Assembly (NCBI GenBank): GCA_003990745.1
Contig: RBNI01007364.1
Coordinates: 1 to 10,393 of the forward strand
Length of the DNA: 10,393 nt
Source of the DNA: Jimgerdemannia flammicorona
Taxonomy: Eukaryota > Mucoromycota > Endogonomycetes > Endogonales > Endogonaceae
Direction of reading: 5' to 3'
The stretch's first letter is position 1; the number at the start of each line of letters is the position of its first letter. This document shows, in pieces, positions 7,430-10,393 of the stretch. A model generated the notes under the pieces. That model saw only the letters and a list, made by a program, of their open reading frames with translations. It was not told the DNA's origin and made no database searches. Position numbers and translations under genes: made by a program.

Positions 7430-8668
7430 ATGGCCACCGACAACGCGGACGTATTCCGTCGCATTCAGCCGCATGAATACTTTCGTCGTTTTATCGAGCA
7501 GAACGTTCGTCCTGATGGTCGCCAACTTCACAAGTTCAGAAAGACAACCCTTAACGTCGGCGCCATCTCTACGGCCAACGGGAGCGCCATGGTTCGCATA
7601 GGTGGGACAACCGTCATTTGTGGGATAAAGGCAGAAGTGGCAGAACCGAAAATAAGTACGCCAGACGAGGGATTCCTTGGTAAGTTTGAAAAAAATGGTT
7701 GGGAAATCTGATATATGGTGTTTGGTCATTATATACAAGATCCTGCTCATGTTCAAGCACATAGCTCATATGCTACGCAACATGCATATATCTCAGTTCC
7801 CAACGTCGAGCTCTCCCCAATCTGTTCTCCTAAATTCCGCTCTGGCCCGCCATCCGAACAGGCCCAGGTTGCGTCCGAGTTCCTTAACAAAATCATTAAA
7901 ATGTGAGCACGCTATTTTTTTTTTTTCCCGTCGTGTAATTTTGTTTCATTATTTGCTGACATTGGTCGTATTCATTTGGGAATGCTGCTCTACCCCAACG
8001 GTAACATAGCTCCAAAGTCCTCTCCCTCACAGACCTCTGTATAGAACCTTCCAAAGCCGTCTGGGTCCTCTACGCTGATGTCCTCTGCCTCTCCTACGAT
8101 GGAAATGTGCTCGATGCGAGCTTATTAGCCTTGGTATCGGCCTTATTAGATCGTAAGCATCAAATTTTTTTGTGGTTAGGGTTTCACCACAGAGCCTGTA
8201 TTTGAATATTAAGCCGGGATAATGTCACTTCCATATCCAATGGCTAACCGAGCCCCATCCGTATCTAACTCTTTCCCACCACTAGTCCAACTCCCCAAAG
8301 TCACCTACTCCGAGGGTATTGTCCGCGCCTTGGCAGACGAGCCCGTCACGCGCCTCACCCTCTACCGCATCCCTGTCTCGACGACCCTATCCCTACTCGC
8401 AAAGCGTCTCCTCTCCGACCCCAGCGACGCCGAGGAGTCTCTCGCAGACGAGCAGGTTACCGTTACTATCGACGAACGCGGCCGGCTGTGCCATATATGG
8501 AAGGTCGGAGGGGGGTCCAATACCGCTACGCCGGATGTATTGAAGGAGTGTATACAGAGGGCGAGAGCGAGGTATGGGGATGTAAAGGGCATGGTGGAAC
8601 GGGCGTTCAAGGAGAGGAGGGTAGTGTTTGTGGCGAGCGTTGGAGACGAGACGGAAATGGATACGTGA
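7430..8668 (+). CDS. RRP43: Exosome ring subunit RRP43 (EXOSC8), RNase PH-like, four exons
   Basis: Exons 7430-7679, 7797-7902, 8010-8152, 8286-8668, all GT-AG; joined protein 293 residues (human EXOSC8 276). RRP43 is one of six RNase PH-fold proteins in the hexameric ring of the nuclear and cytoplasmic 3'-5' RNA exosome; in eukaryotes the ring is structural and RNA is threaded through it to Rrp44/Rrp6. Visible: [20 protein letters not shown] (~14-33), [36 protein letters not shown] (~58-73), [20 protein letters not shown] (~85-104), [30 protein letters not shown] (~138-156), LPKVTYSE (~169-176), [17 protein letters not shown] and [19 protein letters not shown]. Together these match RRP43 better than RRP42 or RRP45. 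The exon 4 acceptor was placed at ...CCACCACTAG/TC because it has a CTAAC branch site, a pyrimidine tract and family spacing. The start is the first in-frame ATG. Confidence 0.93.
7915..7926. repeat. T12 homopolymer in RRP43 intron 2
   Basis: Twelve consecutive T shortly after the intron 2 donor at 7903. Fully intronic. Confidence 0.85.
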
Positions 8669-8997
8669 GTGAGGAGAGGAAAGATGAGAGTTATAAATGC
8701 AAACCATAGATCAAATATTGGAATTAAGGGAGTTGGGCATAACAGGCTTTGGTTAACTTGTATTTTTTTTTTTGATGTCATGTATTTTGCCACTTTTCAA
8801 CGCAACATTCCTACTCAGTTTGAAAGTCAGCCTTGTGATACCATGAAGAAATTTTCTATTATGTGCATCTATTTGTGCTGAAACAATTACAGGTCGTGAT
8901 ATACTAATTATATACTAAGACAGGGACTAGTGCGCACGCGCATGTCCGGGAAAAAGAAAAAAAAACCCCCCTTTCATTACTCCCATTACTCCCAAAT
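8669..8997. other. Convergent intergenic region RRP43 / LysM gene
   Basis: 329 bp between facing stop codons, AT-rich, with an 11-T run at 8763-8773. It should hold both 3' UTRs and polyadenylation regions (TATAAATG near 8691 is a possible signal on the plus strand). No gene is seen. Confidence 0.5.
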
Positions 8998-9753
8998 TTA
9001 CAGAACCAAGGCACTGGCAGCGACCACCGACGCCAGGAGAAGGGCAATGGGGACGGATTCGCGGGCACCAGCGTTGGGCTTGACGGTGGAAGTTGAGGGG
9101 CTCGTGGAGGCGATGGAGGCGGAGGCGGAGGCCGCCGCGGAGCTGGCCGCCTCCGACGGGGAGCTGGGGGCGGCGCTCGCATCGGAGGCGGACGCGCTGG
9201 CAGCCGGGGGGGCGCTGGAGGTAGCCTTGCTGCCGGAAACGGAGGCAGGCTTGGCACTACTGCTGGAGGCATCGGAAAGATAGGTTCAGGGCCAGTCGCA
9301 TTCAAGCGAAATGAATGTGGCAAACTTAGAAATGAAATTGGGAAGCAGGAGAGGCGAGCTTACGAGGCGGAAGGATTAGCAGAGCCACTAGGAGCTACGA
9401 CGCCGGAGGGACCATCGGTGGTCATGGGGCCGGTAAGGGAAACGCACACAAGGCTGCCGTTGTCGAGGTTGTCGCAGGTCGTGTGGAGACCGCCGTTCCA
9501 GGAGAAAAGCTGAGTGGTGGTGATGCCGTATTGAGTCGCAACGCTGGCGCAGCTGTCGCCGGCGCCGACTATAGGGAAAAAAATGTGGAAGTCAGAAAGA
9601 GTGGTCAATTGTTGCTGTGTTCAGCAGAGCCAGGCCATACCACTTCAACATACCGGTGTGGAAGCGCTTGCAGTCAGCATTGAACTTGGGGGCGGCTTGG
9701 CTCTGGCCGACAAGGGCAGCGGCGATGACGATGGCAACGGTGGTGAACTTCAT
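8998..9753 (-). CDS. Secreted single-LysM protein with Ser/Ala-rich stalk and GPI-like tail, three exons
   Basis: Exons, 5' to 3' on the minus strand: 9753-9654, 9568-9364, 9262-8998; GT-AG introns of 85 and 101 bp; 189 residues. Residues 1-20 are a signal peptide (MKFTTVAIVIAAALVG, then QSQA/AP as likely cleavage site). A single LysM domain spans ~28-77: DCKRFHTVGAGDSCASV, QYGITTTQLFSWN, then CDNLDNGSLVCV, with the GD-C, WN and NL-G-LVCV marks of fungal LysM and four Cys (28, 40, 65, 75) that could form two disulphides. Residues ~85-163 are low-complexity Ser/Ala/Pro/Thr, a likely O-glycosylated stalk. The end has a small-residue site (NAGA, 165-168), a polar spacer (RES) and an uninterrupted hydrophobic tail to the stop, as in GPI-anchored proteins. 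LysM binds chitin or other GlcNAc polymers. Likely a wall- or membrane-tethered chitin-binding protein; secreted LysM effectors usually lack such a tail. GC is higher in exon 3 because of GCC/TCC repeats. Confidence 0.88.
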
Positions 9754-9900
9754 TTTAAAAAAGAGAGGGTAAGGAATTGGAGGACGGTAGATGAGATGAG
9801 GGGACTGGGGAGGTGAGGTTCAGAGCAAGACGCGGGAAAGCCTTTATGGAGGCTGGAGTTTATGCGACTTGCCTTATTAGGCAGTCTCACAATTTGCGTC
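9754..9900 (-). promoter_or_regulatory. Probable promoter and leader of the LysM gene
   Basis: Read on the minus strand, the 40 bases before the ATG are rich in C and T (CCAATTCCTTACCCTCTC, then T-rich and AAA next to the ATG), a usual fungal start region. About 85-115 bases upstream are CATAAACT and CCATAAAGG, possible TATA-like elements. Exact transcription start is not visible. Confidence 0.45.
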
Positions 9901-10393
9901 GACCATTGAGAGGTGATTTACCTCATCTCCGTATCTCCAGCACATATTATTTTATTCTCTTTTCTCTGTTAATTTGTTTATTTATTAATGAACTAAATCG
10001 GTTTTCAATGCTCAATATAATGTCACCACTTGGGTCTTTCGTTGGGCGTGAACAACACATGGGAGCACTTGCAACTGTCGCACGAACTTTTGTGACAGTT
10101 GTCAGCGGAGTTCACGATTGGCATCAGATATTATTCGTCGTGTTCATAGCACTGACGGGAGCAATCAAATTGAATACAGTACCTGGAATGCATCATGTAT
10201 CCAAAAACGATGCTGCAGGTCTCTCGCAAGAGGGTGTTGTAAGGACCCAGCATTGGTCGCACTGTCAAAATCATCACCCTAACTAAAAGCCAACTTAAAA
10301 TAAGATTCTTCAAGCCCATCATTTACTGCTCACTTGTGCTTATCATTTCTCACTGCTGCTCATTGCAATCTATCTGTTATTTTGAAAAAAAAA
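9901..10393. other. Unassigned right flank
   Basis: No recognisable gene. A plus-strand frame is open to a stop at 10284-10286, with ATGs at 9846 and 10020, but its translation has no family features and codes for an odd mix of hydrophobic and His-rich stretches. A hairpin lies at 10072-10101. The window ends in nine A. Confidence 0.4.
10072..10101. repeat. Hairpin with 11-base arms
   Basis: caactgtcgca (10072-10082) and tgtgacagttg (10091-10101) are reverse complements at 10 of 11 positions, with an 8-base loop. It is close to, but not the same as, the GTGACAG motif in the transposon repeat at 181-205. It could be a remnant of an inverted-repeat element or chance. Confidence 0.4.

Noticed and set aside
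8930..9283. Glu/Ala-rich plus-strand frame of 117 codons
   Set aside because: Antisense shadow of the same Ser/Ala-rich LysM exon.
8904..9323. Proline-rich 139-codon minus-strand frame
   Set aside because: It is the out-of-frame shadow of LysM exon 3; GCC/TCC-rich codons read as Pro/Arg repeats in the other frame.

Overview
The window reads as nuclear DNA of a filamentous fungus, most likely a basidiomycete. Five intron-rich protein genes can be assembled by joining exons at GT-AG junctions; each assembled frame is free of stops and gives a full-length protein of a known family. Intron density (2 to 10 per gene), the gene set and CpG-specific decay of a transposon block favour Basidiomycota. 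That placement is inference from gene structure, not from a marker gene.

Layout. (a) 1-1498 is an AT-rich transposon graveyard with no CpG dinucleotide at all. It holds a short terminal-inverted-repeat element at the left edge and, further right, a stop-riddled coding frame with a recognisable chromodomain. (b) 1499-1924 is unassigned sequence where CpG returns abruptly. (c) 1925-2849, minus strand: RidA/YjgF-type deaminase, six exons. (d) 2978-3512, plus strand: OST2/DAD1, a small membrane subunit of oligosaccharyltransferase, three exons. (e) 3999-6987, minus strand: COP9 signalosome subunit 3, eleven exons, 462 residues. (f) 7430-8668, plus strand: RRP43-type ring subunit of the RNA exosome, four exons, 293 residues. 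(g) 8998-9753, minus strand: secreted single-LysM protein with a Ser/Ala-rich stalk and a GPI-anchor-like C-terminus, three exons, 189 residues. (h) 9754-10393: LysM promoter side and unassigned sequence.

Strands alternate strictly (-,+,-,+,-). RidA/OST2 and CSN3/RRP43 are therefore divergent pairs with shared 5' regions of 128 and 442 bp, while OST2/CSN3 and RRP43/LysM are convergent pairs with gaps of 486 and 329 bp. The genes do not form one pathway: four are housekeeping (metabolite damage control, N-glycosylation, cullin deneddylation, RNA decay) and one is a probable cell-surface chitin-binding protein. The most unusual features are the CpG-free block with its sharp edge, the chromodomain relic within it, and the GPI-like tail on the LysM protein. 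I found no sign of a wholly new multi-gene system.
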